Source: Alphaproteobacteria bacterium
Lineage (GTDB): Bacteria > Pseudomonadota > Alphaproteobacteria > UBA9219
DNA length: 42,770 nucleotides
Direction of reading: 5' to 3'
Assembly (NCBI GenBank): GCA_028691835.1
Contig: JAQUYN010000009.1
Coordinates: forward strand, 1-42,770
Below are positions 8,689 to 17,177 of the stretch, in pieces; the stretch's first letter is position 1, and every line of letters starts with the position of its first letter. A model generated the notes under the pieces. That model saw only the letters and a list, made by a program, of their open reading frames with translations. It did no database searches and was not told the origin of the DNA. The position numbers and the translations under genes are program-made.

Positions 8689-9627
8689 TCAAGCTTTTCC
8701 GCTTCCCAAAACAGGCGCGGGTGCAGGGGCATGGTTGATGGTTCGTGTCGTCTTTGGGCGGTGAGGTGTTTTTTCGCTCTGCACCATATGCTGAAGGCAG
8801 GCCACAATTGTGATATCAAACTTCTCAGCGCCTTGGCCTAACATCTTTGCAATAGCTTTGCTGGGCGTGTAGGCCTTGCGTTTCGTGTCACAGATTTCTT
8901 TCGTTGCACCCATAACTGTTGTCTTCGGGGTAGGCGTGACGTTCCCACGATAAACGCGATCACTGATCAGGGCATCATATACATCAGCGACCGTAAGAAT
9001 ACGACTGAGTATGGAGAGGTCTTTTTCGACGATGCGATGTGGGTATCCCTTCCCATCGCAATGCTCGTGATGGGTCAGAACAAGGTCGGCAACTTCTTCA
9101 ATCATGCGCCGATCATCGGGCAGCATGACAAGAGGGTGCTCCGGATTTTCTTTATTGTAGGCAGAAATCAAAAGGTTGAAGTCCGCAATCTCCATATCGC
9201 CTGTGATTTTGCTGCTTAACTGTGCATGTGTCTGCACAATTTTGTATTCTTCGGCTGTGAACTTGCCGGGTTTAAAAATGATTTCTGGCTTCATTTCAAA
9301 CTTGCCAACATCGTGATACATCGCGGCGCAGTAAAGGATGGAGCGCTGTAGCGGCGAGAGTTCAGGGTAATATGTCGTCGCAAGCGCAAGCGCTGTCTTG
9401 GCTGTGTCTTCTTGATGTTGGAGCGTATCCGCGATGTTGGTTGTGTGTGCTTCCCATTTCACATTATTGCGGATGTTTTCTGATGCGTCAGAGAAGCGGG
9501 GGAGGCGGCCAAAATAATGAGTGATGAGTTGTAATCGAAGGGCATCATCAGGAACAACAACACCTTGCCTGTGCTCGTAGGTTGCGAGCTGGCCCTGATC
9601 CATCATCTCTGGCACAGGCATATTCAT
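8689..9627 (-). CDS. HD-GYP domain protein (likely c-di-GMP phosphodiesterase)
   Basis: 312 residues. The HD-GYP signature is complete: YHDVGKFE with His105-Asp106, then HHEHCDGKGYP at 186-196 (the HHExxDGxGYP motif), followed by ADVYDALISDRVYR. HD-GYP enzymes hydrolyse cyclic di-GMP using a two- or three-metal centre. There is no receiver or membrane domain; about 100 N-terminal residues before the HD are helical and of unknown role. The C-terminal tail is Pro/Ala-rich and probably disordered. The start at ATG 9627 has GAGG eight bases upstream. Together with the EAL protein at 18656-20368, this makes two likely c-di-GMP-degrading enzymes in the window. Confidence 0.9.
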   Translation of the reverse strand: MNMPVPEMMDQGQLATYEHRQGVVVPDDALRLQLITHYFGRLPRFSDASENIRNNVKWEAHTTNIADTLQHQEDTAKTALALATTYYPELSPLQRSILYCAAMYHDVGKFEMKPEIIFKPGKFTAEEYKIVQTHAQLSSKITGDMEIADFNLLISAYNKENPEHPLVMLPDDRRMIEEVADLVLTHHEHCDGKGYPHRIVEKDLSILSRILTVADVYDALISDRVYRGNVTPTPKTTVMGATKEICDTKRKAYTPSKAIAKMLGQGAEKFDITIVACLQHMVQSEKTPHRPKTTRTINHAPAPAPVLGSGKA

Positions 9628-9780
9628 TCAAATAACCTCAAAAAATGACGTACCGCTATTCATTCGGCTATTATCAGAATAGTTTACTATGGATAATAAA
9701 CGATTAACAAGAACATCATTACTTTCAATGTGTTAAAGACCGTATCTGGGGTGAAAACTTAACCAATATACGCGGTTCAA

Positions 9781-9794
9781 CCCAATATATTGGG
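9781..9794. promoter_or_regulatory. Perfect 14-base palindrome upstream of dapA
   Basis: CCCAATATATTGGG is a perfect palindrome that overlaps the start of the GGGGGAAAAG purine run preceding a small ORF. It could be an operator for a dimeric regulator; no protein can be named. Confidence 0.3.
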
Positions 9795-9806
9795 GGAAAA
9801 GATCTA

Positions 9807-9890
9807 ATGAGATCAAGAGAATGTGGTCGTGATCAATCTTGCGTTGGGGCAACCAGTCGCCTACGATCTTTAAGAATTGAACGGCAGTAA
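9807..9890 (+). CDS. Possible small ORF / leader peptide upstream of dapA
   Basis: A 27-codon frame (ATG 9807 to TAA 9890) preceded by GGGGGAAAAG about 7-10 bases upstream and ending 23 bases before the dapA start. The peptide MRSRECGRDQSC... is Arg- and Ser-rich with two Cys. It has no Lys codons, so it is not an obvious lysine attenuator. It may be a real microprotein, a translation-coupled leader, or chance. Confidence 0.3.
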   Translation: MRSRECGRDQSCVGATSRLRSLRIERQ

Positions 9891-9913
9891 AAATTCTTGA
9901 AAGGAGTTCGCCC

Positions 9914-10813
9914 ATGACAACGCCATCCTTCTTTGGCTCGATAACGGCCCTGATAACGCCCTTTAAAAATGGCGAAATTGATGAAAAGGCCTTTCAGGAT
10001 TTTGTGCAATGGCAGCTGAATGAAGGCACGAATGGCTTCGTTCCTTGCGGGACGACGGGCGAAGCGCCAACATTATCGGATGAAGAATATGCATTGTTGA
10101 CGCGGCTTTGTATTGAAGTGGTAAAGGGTAAGGCTCCCGTCATGGCTGGGTGTGGCTCGAACTCAACGAAGCATGCGATCCACCTGACGGTTCAAGCGCA
10201 GAATGTTGGGGCCGATGCTGCGCTTCATGTTTGTCCTTATTACAACAAGCCTTCACAGGAAGGTCTTTACCAGCATTTTAAGGCCATTCATGACGGCTGT
10301 GATTTGCCGATCTTCATCTATAACATTCCGGGCCGCAGCATCGTGAATATGACCGTTGATACCATGGCGCGCTTGGCCGAGCTTCCTCGGATCATTGGCT
10401 TGAAGGATGCAACGGGCGATTTACAACGCCCCCTTAAGGTGCGCCAAATGTGCGGCAGGGATTTTATCCAGCTTTCAGGAAATGACGATACGGCCTTGGC
10501 CTTTTTGGCACAGGGTGGCGCGGGGTGTATTTCCGTTGTTTCGAATATCGCACCGTCTTTATGTGCTAAGATGCAAGCCGCATGGCGTAACGGCGATATT
10601 GCCGCGGCGCAGAACATTAATGAAACATTGATGCCGTTGATTGAAGTTCTTTTTGTGGAAACATCACCTTCACCGGTGAAATACGCTGCATCACTTTTGA
10701 ACAAGTGCCGCAACGAACTTCGTTTGCCTATGGTTCCCGTCAGCAAGGCCAATGAAAAGCAAATCAAAGACGCGATGGTCAATTCAATTTTGGATATGGT
10801 CGATGCGGCCTAA
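9914..10813 (+). CDS. dapA: 4-hydroxy-tetrahydrodipicolinate synthase
   Basis: 299 residues, standard length. DapA condenses pyruvate with aspartate semialdehyde, the first committed step of the diaminopimelate/lysine pathway that feeds peptidoglycan. The TIM-barrel aldolase hallmarks are present: GTTGEAPTLSDEE near residue 45, the PYYNKPSQEGLY segment, IYNIPGRS, and the Schiff-base lysine in IGLKDATGD (Lys164). The start is fixed by AAAGGAG just upstream of ATG 9914. The stop overlaps the stop of the convergent glycosyltransferase gene. A small ORF and a palindrome lie upstream. Confidence 0.96.
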   Translation: MTTPSFFGSITALITPFKNGEIDEKAFQDFVQWQLNEGTNGFVPCGTTGEAPTLSDEEYALLTRLCIEVVKGKAPVMAGCGSNSTKHAIHLTVQAQNVGADAALHVCPYYNKPSQEGLYQHFKAIHDGCDLPIFIYNIPGRSIVNMTVDTMARLAELPRIIGLKDATGDLQRPLKVRQMCGRDFIQLSGNDDTALAFLAQGGAGCISVVSNIAPSLCAKMQAAWRNGDIAAAQNINETLMPLIEVLFVETSPSPVKYAASLLNKCRNELRLPMVPVSKANEKQIKDAMVNSILDMVDAA

Positions 10814-11739
10814 CGTTGTGTCACGGGTATGTTGAGATAGCGCATCCGTTTCATTTCGTTACGTCCGCGTGTGACCGTGTCGAGGATTAGGCCGCACGCA
10901 AAGCTTAGGAAACCGACCGTCATGAGGCTCATTGACAAAATGGCGGTTGGCAGACGTGGCACGAGGCCCGTTTCAAAATATTCGTACAAGACTGGCAGCA
11001 TCAAAGTGATAGAGCCGAGCGCCAGAACGGCTGCTATGAGCGAGAAGAACGGCATGGGCTTTTCTTCTTTGATGAGGACGAGGATCATCCACAAAATGCG
11101 GAACCCATCTTTGAACGTGCTCAGTTTGCTCAGTGAGCCAACGGGGCGATCTTTGTAAGGGGTTTCAACTTCTGCTGTGGGCATGCGCAAATGAAGGGCA
11201 TGAACGGTCAGCTCTGTTTCCGTTTCAAAGCCCGAGGCCAAAGCCGGGAAGCTTTTGACATAGCGTCGGGAGAAGACGCGATAGCCGGACAGCATGTCTT
11301 TAAAGCGATTACCAAAGATCAGCGAGACCATGGAGGTCAGCATCCAATTGCCAAAACGGTGTCCTGCGCGATAGGCCTCTTCGATTTGTGTAATGCGTGC
11401 GCCGTTGACCATATCAAGCTGGTTTTCCAGCAAGGTTTTGATCATGGTTGGCGCTGATGCCGCATCATAGGTCGCATCCCCGTCAACAAGGACGTAGATG
11501 TCGGATTCAATGTCTGCAAACATGCGACGCACGACGTTTCCTTTGCCTTGCAAAGGTTCAAGGCGGACGATGGCCCCGGACTCGCGGGCGACTTCTATTG
11601 TGCGATCTTTGGAATTATTGTCATAAACATAAATCAAGGCATCTGGCAGAGCGCGCCGAAAATCGTTGATGACTTGTGTGATCGCCGTTTCTTCGTTGTA
11701 GCAGGGAATTAAAACGGCTGTTCTCAGACCTTCACTCAT
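10810..11739 (-). CDS. GT2 family glycosyltransferase (DPM1/GtrB-like)
   Basis: 309 residues from ATG 11739. The N-terminal GT-A domain shows VLIPCYNEE, VYDNNSKDRT and the metal-binding VDGDATYD (a DxD-type site), then GYRVFSRRYVK and a C-terminal half with two or three membrane helices. This is the layout of polyprenyl-phosphate glycosyltransferases, which load a sugar onto undecaprenyl phosphate at the inner membrane. The start is chosen because ATG 11739 overlaps the stop of the upstream gene as ATGA, implying translational coupling. The longer frame to 11775 would run 40 bases into that gene. Its partner upstream is a multi-spanning GT-C-like protein that would use the lipid-linked sugar. 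Acceptor and sugar are unknown. Confidence 0.88.
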   Translation of the reverse strand: MSEGLRTAVLIPCYNEETAITQVINDFRRALPDALIYVYDNNSKDRTIEVARESGAIVRLEPLQGKGNVVRRMFADIESDIYVLVDGDATYDAASAPTMIKTLLENQLDMVNGARITQIEEAYRAGHRFGNWMLTSMVSLIFGNRFKDMLSGYRVFSRRYVKSFPALASGFETETELTVHALHLRMPTAEVETPYKDRPVGSLSKLSTFKDGFRILWMILVLIKEEKPMPFFSLIAAVLALGSITLMLPVLYEYFETGLVPRLPTAILSMSLMTVGFLSFACGLILDTVTRGRNEMKRMRYLNIPVTQR

Positions 11740-13397
11740 GGTGACCCCGATGTTGTTACGTGGCGAATATCGCATAGCTCAAGCCTTGAATCATACAAAT
11801 GATCTTCAACAGCTTGGCAGGTTTGTGGTACGACTTTAAGGTTGAAATATGTTAGAGCGGTGACTGCATGATCCATTTGGAAGTTCGGGATTAAAAGTTT
11901 GAAGCTTCCCTTGTGGCGCGTTACCCGGTCTTTAATGACTTGATTTATGCCTTTGGGCTCGTCTGGGCTTGAGAAATTACTTTGGATCCGAACAAAAGCA
12001 ATGTGTGGCGGGAAGGATGCCAGCACATGCGAATAGGGTTCAAACCCGGCCATCAGGATCATAAGGCTCTCACTGTCAGGCAAAGGGGGAGCCGTGACTT
12101 GGACGGCTTGATCAAGCCATGTTTGCCTGCGTCCCCAATTACCCGGCACGATGGTTGCCGCGATGATCAGCAGAAGAACGCTTGTCAGAATGGCCCGCGC
12201 CGAGGGACGTAGTGGCAGAAGGCTCATCACAATGACGATCAAGAGGGGCGCCAACATTTCCAACGGAATGATGTAGCGGTAGATAGAAAAGAGAAAGAGC
12301 CACACGATATAAGAGAGGACGCACGTCCACAGCAAATAACGGGAGGCATAAAATGAGGTCAATTTGTCCGGGGCGTTTTTGTTGCGACCAAAAAGGAGCC
12401 GGAGCATCACACATAAGGGCAGAAGAAAATAAAGAATTGGAATCCTGAGATCTCGCCACGGAATCTCTCCCACGCGCCAGGGTACAGCGGTGAAGATGAT
12501 TGGAAAGAATAGTCGATCACTCCATGAAGAGGGGATGAATTGGACATCGCGCATACTGCTTTGTAAGGTCAGCGGTGAATGGAAGACGTTGTTGAAATAA
12601 GGAAACAAGGGCGAGCCAAAACGGGCCTGAAGATGCCATGCCCACGGCCCCAGCGTAAGCATTAGTCCCAAAAGGACGCCCAGCCCAAAGCCAAAAGCTA
12701 TCCAGACTCGGCGCTTAAGCGGGCCCGTGACGAGCAAGAGGGCCCCACAAAGGGCAACGCAAAAGATGACGAAAGGCAGCTTGAACCCCATCATAAGGCC
12801 AGCAGGGAAACCACACAGAGCGGCCATGCCAAGGGATCGTTTCCATGAAGGTGTATCCATCATGCGTGAGAAGAAGCGGAGGGTTAGAAGCGTCGAACTG
12901 AAGAGGCCGAGACTTGTTATGTTGTCATAAAAGGTTGTACCAATTTGTGCGATTCCGCCGCCACCGAGCATGCCAAGCGCTGCAAGAAGAGTGCAGACCC
13001 ACACTTTTTGTCTTGGGTTGGGGATGATCAGCGTGGCATGGCACAGCATAAAAATCAGAATAAAGTTGATACCCTGAACACTTCCCAACAATAACGTCGC
13101 GACCTTGGCAGAAACATGAGTTGCTAAAAGGAAATAGGGAACATCAAGTGCTGGGTTATAGAAATAGGGGATCTGTGAGGGCAGAAGATCAAGGTCATAC
13201 CGTCCATTGAGAAGCGCATAGGCATTGTACCAATGATAGTTGCGTAAATCCCAATTTGTATCTTGGCCAAGGTAAAGGGCAAGAAGTCCGAAAAGAAACG
13301 GAGCAAGGGCGAGAATGCAAAAAGCGAGTTTTCCAGCTTTGCTGGGAATAGCTGGAAGCGGTGGAAGTGGTCGTGTGTGAAGGTGCGGGAAGGACAC
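11736..13397 (-). CDS. Multi-spanning GT-C-type membrane glycosyltransferase (putative)
   Basis: 553 residues with about ten hydrophobic segments and a large C-terminal soluble part. The first periplasmic loop carries TNWDLRNYHWYNAYALLNGR, and its acidic residue followed by aromatics resembles loop 1 of GT-C enzymes that use polyprenyl-phosphate sugars. The GTG start at 13397 has GGAG nine bases upstream. The stop overlaps the ATG of the GT2 gene by four bases. The pairing suggests one enzyme makes a lipid-linked sugar and the other transfers it outside the inner membrane, perhaps onto LPS, a glycan or protein. The family is inferred from architecture only; another polytopic envelope protein remains possible. 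Confidence 0.65.
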   Translation of the reverse strand: MSFPHLHTRPLPPLPAIPSKAGKLAFCILALAPFLFGLLALYLGQDTNWDLRNYHWYNAYALLNGRYDLDLLPSQIPYFYNPALDVPYFLLATHVSAKVATLLLGSVQGINFILIFMLCHATLIIPNPRQKVWVCTLLAALGMLGGGGIAQIGTTFYDNITSLGLFSSTLLTLRFFSRMMDTPSWKRSLGMAALCGFPAGLMMGFKLPFVIFCVALCGALLLVTGPLKRRVWIAFGFGLGVLLGLMLTLGPWAWHLQARFGSPLFPYFNNVFHSPLTLQSSMRDVQFIPSSWSDRLFFPIIFTAVPWRVGEIPWRDLRIPILYFLLPLCVMLRLLFGRNKNAPDKLTSFYASRYLLWTCVLSYIVWLFLFSIYRYIIPLEMLAPLLIVIVMSLLPLRPSARAILTSVLLLIIAATIVPGNWGRRQTWLDQAVQVTAPPLPDSESLMILMAGFEPYSHVLASFPPHIAFVRIQSNFSSPDEPKGINQVIKDRVTRHKGSFKLLIPNFQMDHAVTALTYFNLKVVPQTCQAVEDHLYDSRLELCDIRHVTTSGSP

Positions 13398-13470
13398 GTC
13401 TGATGGCTCCGTCTGCTTAATAGTTTGCCGATGACCCTTGCCGTTTTGTTTCCCGTTTGCGATCTCGCGA

Positions 13471-14115
13471 CTATTGTATCTCTATCGGATAGGCAAGTCT
13501 TGAATCTGCTTTTGGTGTTTGCATCTCATTTCTGGGGCCGGAGAGGAGAAAGTTGGACATGTGCGCTTTGATTCCGTTTTCCAGCTCTTTGTTCAAATCG
13601 GTCATCAAGCCGCTGACCAAATGGTTATAGGCGTCTTGTTTTTCGAAGTCCTTGGGGTCTTCTGGCAGCGTGACAGAAAAGACGGCATGGGCCGTCGTAA
13701 TCCCGATGCTGCCATCTGTGGGGGACTGCGCTTCAAGAGAAACCTCGACCCGGCCTGCATACTTGGATCCTTGTTGGCGGGTAAACATACTTTCAAAATC
13801 AGATTCCATGTGCAAGGGCTGCTCGGTGACGTTGGCGTCTTTGATAATCAAAGTGGCGTGGCCAAGATTCCCCGCAGCTTTCAACCGGTCCCCCGCCCAG
13901 CGATAGATGGCGTCAGCGAGTTTGGGTTGAAATTTATGACCAATATAGGGGGCCCATTGCGGAACATTTTGTGAGCGGTTGATAATACGAAGGTCCGCTG
14001 TGTTCAGATAAATTTTCTCAAGATTGGAGTAGTCAAGCTTTATGGGTTCTGGGCGTGGTTCAGAAGAACAAGCGGCGAGAACAACAAGCAAAGCAAGCAA
14101 CAATCTGTTTTTCAT
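13471..14115 (-). CDS. Putative lipoprotein of unknown function
   Basis: 214 residues with a lipoprotein signal: MKNRLLLALLVVLAAC with lipobox LAAC and Cys16 as the lipidated residue. The mature domain has alternating hydrophobic strands (LGHATLIIKDANVTEQ, AGRVEVSLEAQ, TAHAVFSVTLPED) and a helical end with LVSGLMTDLNKELENGI. This layout is seen in small alphaproteobacterial lipoproteins of unknown role. GAGGG before ATG 14115 fixes the start. It lies upstream, on the same strand, of the GT pair, 73 bases from the GTG start, and may be transcribed with it. Confidence 0.75.
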   Translation of the reverse strand: MKNRLLLALLVVLAACSSEPRPEPIKLDYSNLEKIYLNTADLRIINRSQNVPQWAPYIGHKFQPKLADAIYRWAGDRLKAAGNLGHATLIIKDANVTEQPLHMESDFESMFTRQQGSKYAGRVEVSLEAQSPTDGSIGITTAHAVFSVTLPEDPKDFEKQDAYNHLVSGLMTDLNKELENGIKAHMSNFLLSGPRNEMQTPKADSRLAYPIEIQ

Positions 14116-14206
14116 GGCGTAGCCCTCGAATGGTTAGACAGTCATTCTAGAAGGCTGGAAACCAACTGTAAACAGGCGAATTCTTGAACCGACGAGGGAT
14201 GAAGGC

Positions 14207-14391
14207 TTATACCAACCGCCCGATGAACCAACCCGTTCGGGTTACGAGCGGTTGCGCGGAGATATTCTCTCGCCGGACAGTCCTCTCCTTTAAGAACAAT
14301 TGGTTCTGTCCGGCAAGAGGATCGTGAGGCGCAGAGCGAGTGATTGAGAGCGACCCTTTCAATGAGTCCGTTCATAGGCTCGCTGGTATTA
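14207..14391 (-). repeat. Dispersed repeat family R1, copy C (near full length)
   Basis: The most complete copy, 185 bases, inverted relative to A, B and D. Its ends are TTATACCAACC (14207) and, on the other strand, TAATACCAGCG (14391). Inside are a 14-base inverted repeat with one mismatch (14267-14280 with 14306-14319, core GCCGGACAG/CTGTCCGGC) and a small perfect hairpin AACCCGTTCGGGTT (14230-14243). The TAA of its right end is the stop codon of the flavodoxin-like gene. Confidence 0.85.
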
Positions 14392-14955
14392 GTCCTTCAT
14401 CCGGCTTGCCAGTTTGGCAACGCGCTCGCCTAAAGCGGCGGCGGTGCGGATATCCGAATCTGGTGGGGCCACGTCTGGACCTTGATCGCTGTTGGATTGA
14501 GCCATTGAGCCAATGTAGCTTCCGAGTCGGTTGAGATCGTCGGGAGAACTGGTGCTGGAATTATTCCCAGGAAGAAGGCCCAGCCCGATCCAGATCATAC
14601 CGTGCTGCATGGCAAACAAAGTCATTTCAATCAATGTGCAGAGCTTGTCACCGCTTTGTGAGGCTGAATTGGTAAAGCCCGCCGCGATTTTATCTTTCCA
14701 CGCTTGCTTAGCCCACAATCTGGATGTTGCATCCATGAATGTTTTAAAGGGAGCCGAGGCGCTGCCCATGTATGTCGGGGCGCCAAAAATGATGGCATCA
14801 GATGTGTTGAGCATCTCCCAGTTTGTCTCAGCCTCTTCAACCTTTAACAGGTGGATGATTGTGCCGGGGACTCGTGAAGCGCCTTCTTGAACAGCTTGTG
14901 CCAGCTTGGCGGTGTGCCCATAGCCTGAATGAAAAACGATAGTAATTTTTGACAT
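14389..14955 (-). CDS. Flavodoxin-fold NAD(P)H:quinone oxidoreductase-like protein (WrbA-like)
   Basis: 188 residues with a flavodoxin-like fold. The N-terminal strand and phosphate loop SGYGHTAKLA bind FMN, followed by AIIFGAPTYMGSASAPFKTFMD, the second FMN loop typical of WrbA/flavodoxin-like reductases, and AAGFTNSASQSGDK. Members reduce quinones by two electrons and protect against oxidative stress. Specificity beyond the family is not certain. The start is clear from GGAGG seven bases before ATG 14955. The TAA stop is supplied by the end of repeat copy C, so the native C-terminus may have been altered by insertion of that element. Confidence 0.85.
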   Translation of the reverse strand: MSKITIVFHSGYGHTAKLAQAVQEGASRVPGTIIHLLKVEEAETNWEMLNTSDAIIFGAPTYMGSASAPFKTFMDATSRLWAKQAWKDKIAAGFTNSASQSGDKLCTLIEMTLFAMQHGMIWIGLGLLPGNNSSTSSPDDLNRLGSYIGSMAQSNSDQGPDVAPPDSDIRTAAALGERVAKLASRMKD

Positions 14956-15056
14956 AGAAGACCTCCGTTAGAAGAAGGAAAGAGGAGCGAGAAAGACAGT
15001 CTACGCTTCTTGAGGTCTGAAACAAAGCGTTCTTGGATGATGTATGTCTTTGTGTT

Positions 15057-15578
15057 ATGAATCAGGTCATGAATCAACGCATTGCTGATCAACTTGAAAA
15101 AATTCTGGCCCTGACTGACTCCGATCATGAAGGGGAGGCTCTGGGCGCTTTGCGTATGGTTCGTCGCTTGCTTGAACGGGAAGGGATTAGTTTTGCCGCG
15201 TTGGCCCAAGTGGCGCGTCGCGGGGCTTCTGTGTTTTCACAGCCTTCGTTTTCAGGGGCTCAAGTTCAACTTGAGGCTAAAATTGATCAGTTGATGGATG
15301 AAATTGACGCTCATGTCGAACAGAACAGCAATCTTTCGAGTCAGATTGACACATGGCGTCGGCGTTCTTTTGAACTTGAGCAGATGCTCGCTATGAATCA
15401 GTCTGAAACCACGCGTTGGAAAGAAATAGCCCGCGAAACAGCTGAACGTTTGTGGGATCTGGGCCAAATTGCGCGGTCCGAGGCTTTCGTGTCTCCTTAT
15501 GAAGCGCCAGAAGATGAGAGTCTGTCTGATCTTACGGACGTGGCCGATGAAGAAGAGCCATTAAAGGCTGCAGGATAA
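15057..15578 (+). CDS. Coiled-coil protein with DUF2786-like N-terminus
   Basis: 173 residues, function unknown. The N-terminus QLEKILALTDSDHEGEALGA followed by LRMVRRLLEREGISFAALAQ resembles the helical segment found in many alphaproteobacterial and phage proteins related to DUF2786. A coiled coil rich in Glu, Gln and Arg follows (about 70-140), then an acidic tail. No catalytic motif is seen. The start is uncertain: TTG 15033, ATG 15057 and ATG 15069 are all possible and none has a strong ribosome binding site. Its stop is immediately followed by the ATG of the prepilin peptidase gene, so the two form an operon. Confidence 0.65.
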   Translation: MNQVMNQRIADQLEKILALTDSDHEGEALGALRMVRRLLEREGISFAALAQVARRGASVFSQPSFSGAQVQLEAKIDQLMDEIDAHVEQNSNLSSQIDTWRRRSFELEQMLAMNQSETTRWKEIARETAERLWDLGQIARSEAFVSPYEAPEDESLSDLTDVADEEEPLKAAG

Positions 15579-16127
15579 ATGATGATGGGCTTGCTAGATG
15601 TTGGTCTGTCGTCAAGTTTTGGTTATCCCCCCCCTCTTGTGTTTGTTCCCTTTCTTGTCCTCCTGTTTTTGGCCGCTGCCGCTTTCGTTGATGCGAGAAC
15701 GGGGAAAGTTCCCGATGCCCTGATCGGGAGTGGTTTGTTATTGTCCGTGGCCAGTCTTGCTTGGGGATCTGGGTGGTTTATTGGCGGTGAACGGTTGTTG
15801 TATGTTGTCGCATCGATTTATGCGCTGAAGCTTATCAACAATTTATATTATCGCTTATTCAATCATGACGCTTTTGGGTTTGGCGATGCAAAATGGACGG
15901 GGCTTGCCGTGGCGGGTTTTGGTCTCGCCCCCGTTTGTTGGGCTTGGATTGTTGGCGCGTGGTTGGCTTTGTTTTGGATGGGGCTGCGTTCACTGTGGCT
16001 CAAGGTTCATCAAACTTATGGCGGCCATTCTTATGTCCATTTTGTCCCGTTTTTATTTTCTGGCCTTTGCCTCGCGCTTTATAAAGATCCCCTCTTGCGA
16101 TTTGCAGCGTCGCTTGTGGCGCCATAA
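15579..16127 (+). CDS. A24 prepilin peptidase, CpaA-like
   Basis: 182 residues, short for the family and lacking the N-terminal methyltransferase domain, as in CpaA/TadV enzymes. It has about five membrane helices. The two catalytic aspartates are visible: Asp38 in FVDARTGKVPD and Asp103 in GFGDAKW (the GxGD motif). Such enzymes cut the leader peptide of type IVb (Flp/Tad) prepilins at the inner membrane. No pilin or other tad genes are in the window, so its substrates are elsewhere. It starts directly after the stop of the coiled-coil gene and is convergent with secF. Confidence 0.82.
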   Translation: MMMGLLDVGLSSSFGYPPPLVFVPFLVLLFLAAAAFVDARTGKVPDALIGSGLLLSVASLAWGSGWFIGGERLLYVVASIYALKLINNLYYRLFNHDAFGFGDAKWTGLAVAGFGLAPVCWAWIVGAWLALFWMGLRSLWLKVHQTYGGHSYVHFVPFLFSGLCLALYKDPLLRFAASLVAP

Positions 16128-16134
16128 AATGTGC

Positions 16135-17049
16135 TTATTTCTTTGGGTCGATCCGACGCAAAGGCGGCATGTATAAAAGGAAGGCTGCGGCGACATAGAT
16201 TGAAGAATAGGTTCCAACCAAAATACCCCACGTCAAGGCTAACGAGAAATTAATAAGCGTCGGCCCACCCATAAAGACAAGAGGCAGAAGCGCCAAAAGC
16301 GTTGTGCCAGCGGTCATCAAGGTTCGCGAAAGCGTTTGGTTGACAGAGTCGTTGATCACCGATTTCAGATTATTGGCTTTTTGCCTGCGCAGGGTTTCGC
16401 GAATACGGTCGAAAACGACAACTGTATCGTTGATTGAATATCCTGCCAAAGTCAGGAGGGCCGCGACCGCTGTGAGGTTAAAATCAAGCTGCAGGATAGA
16501 ATAGAGGCCGACTGTTACGAAGACATCGTGGATGGTTGCCGCAAAAGCCGCAACACCAAACTGCCATTCGAAACGTATGGCGACATAAAGGGCAATGGCA
16601 AAGACAGCAAAGACGGTGGCGAGGATGCCTGCAGTTAGGAGCTCTTTGCCGACGGTGGGGCCTACGACTTCCACACGGCGATAGTCATAACCTGCGCCCA
16701 ATTTTTCACGAACAGTTTGAACCGCGCGTTGTTGCGCTGTTTCGTCACCTTCTTGGCGTTGAATGCGAATGAGAATATCGTTCGGGCTTCCAAACTCTTG
16801 CAAGGAGACTTCACCAAGGTTGAGCTTTTCCAGCGTGGATCTCAGGTCTGAAATGTTGACGACTTGTGCGGATTTGGCTTCAATCAGGATACCGCCTTTG
16901 AAATCAATACCAAAGTTGAGGCCTTGAAAGAAAAGAGAGGCCACTGTGATGACGGATAAAACCAAAGTCATACCAAAACCCCACCAACGTTTGGCGACAA
17001 AGTCGATTTTTGTGTTGTGGGGGATCAGATGAATGGGGCGGAATAGCAT
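16135..17049 (-). CDS. secF: Protein translocase subunit SecF
   Basis: 304 residues with six membrane segments. The family marks are GIDFKGGILIE near residue 48, a large periplasmic domain (P1) after the first helix, GPTVGKELLTAG before the second helix, and GYSINDTVVVFDRIRE followed by NQTLSRTLMT in the cytosolic loop. SecF with SecD uses the proton gradient to drive late steps of Sec export. GAGG before ATG 17049 fixes the start. Usually secF follows yajC and secD; here no secD is upstream, and the next gene is divergent. Confidence 0.95.
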   Translation of the reverse strand: MLFRPIHLIPHNTKIDFVAKRWWGFGMTLVLSVITVASLFFQGLNFGIDFKGGILIEAKSAQVVNISDLRSTLEKLNLGEVSLQEFGSPNDILIRIQRQEGDETAQQRAVQTVREKLGAGYDYRRVEVVGPTVGKELLTAGILATVFAVFAIALYVAIRFEWQFGVAAFAATIHDVFVTVGLYSILQLDFNLTAVAALLTLAGYSINDTVVVFDRIRETLRRQKANNLKSVINDSVNQTLSRTLMTAGTTLLALLPLVFMGGPTLINFSLALTWGILVGTYSSIYVAAAFLLYMPPLRRIDPKK

Positions 17050-17177
17050 GACGAATCCTCGGGTTTCAATGAGGGTTCTTTACTAACGAAGTTGTGGGCT
17101 TCTGTCCAGCAACGTGTCTTAACGATTTTGTAAAAGGGACGAGCTATACTGGTGAACCCTTTGAAAGGAGGGTCTTT

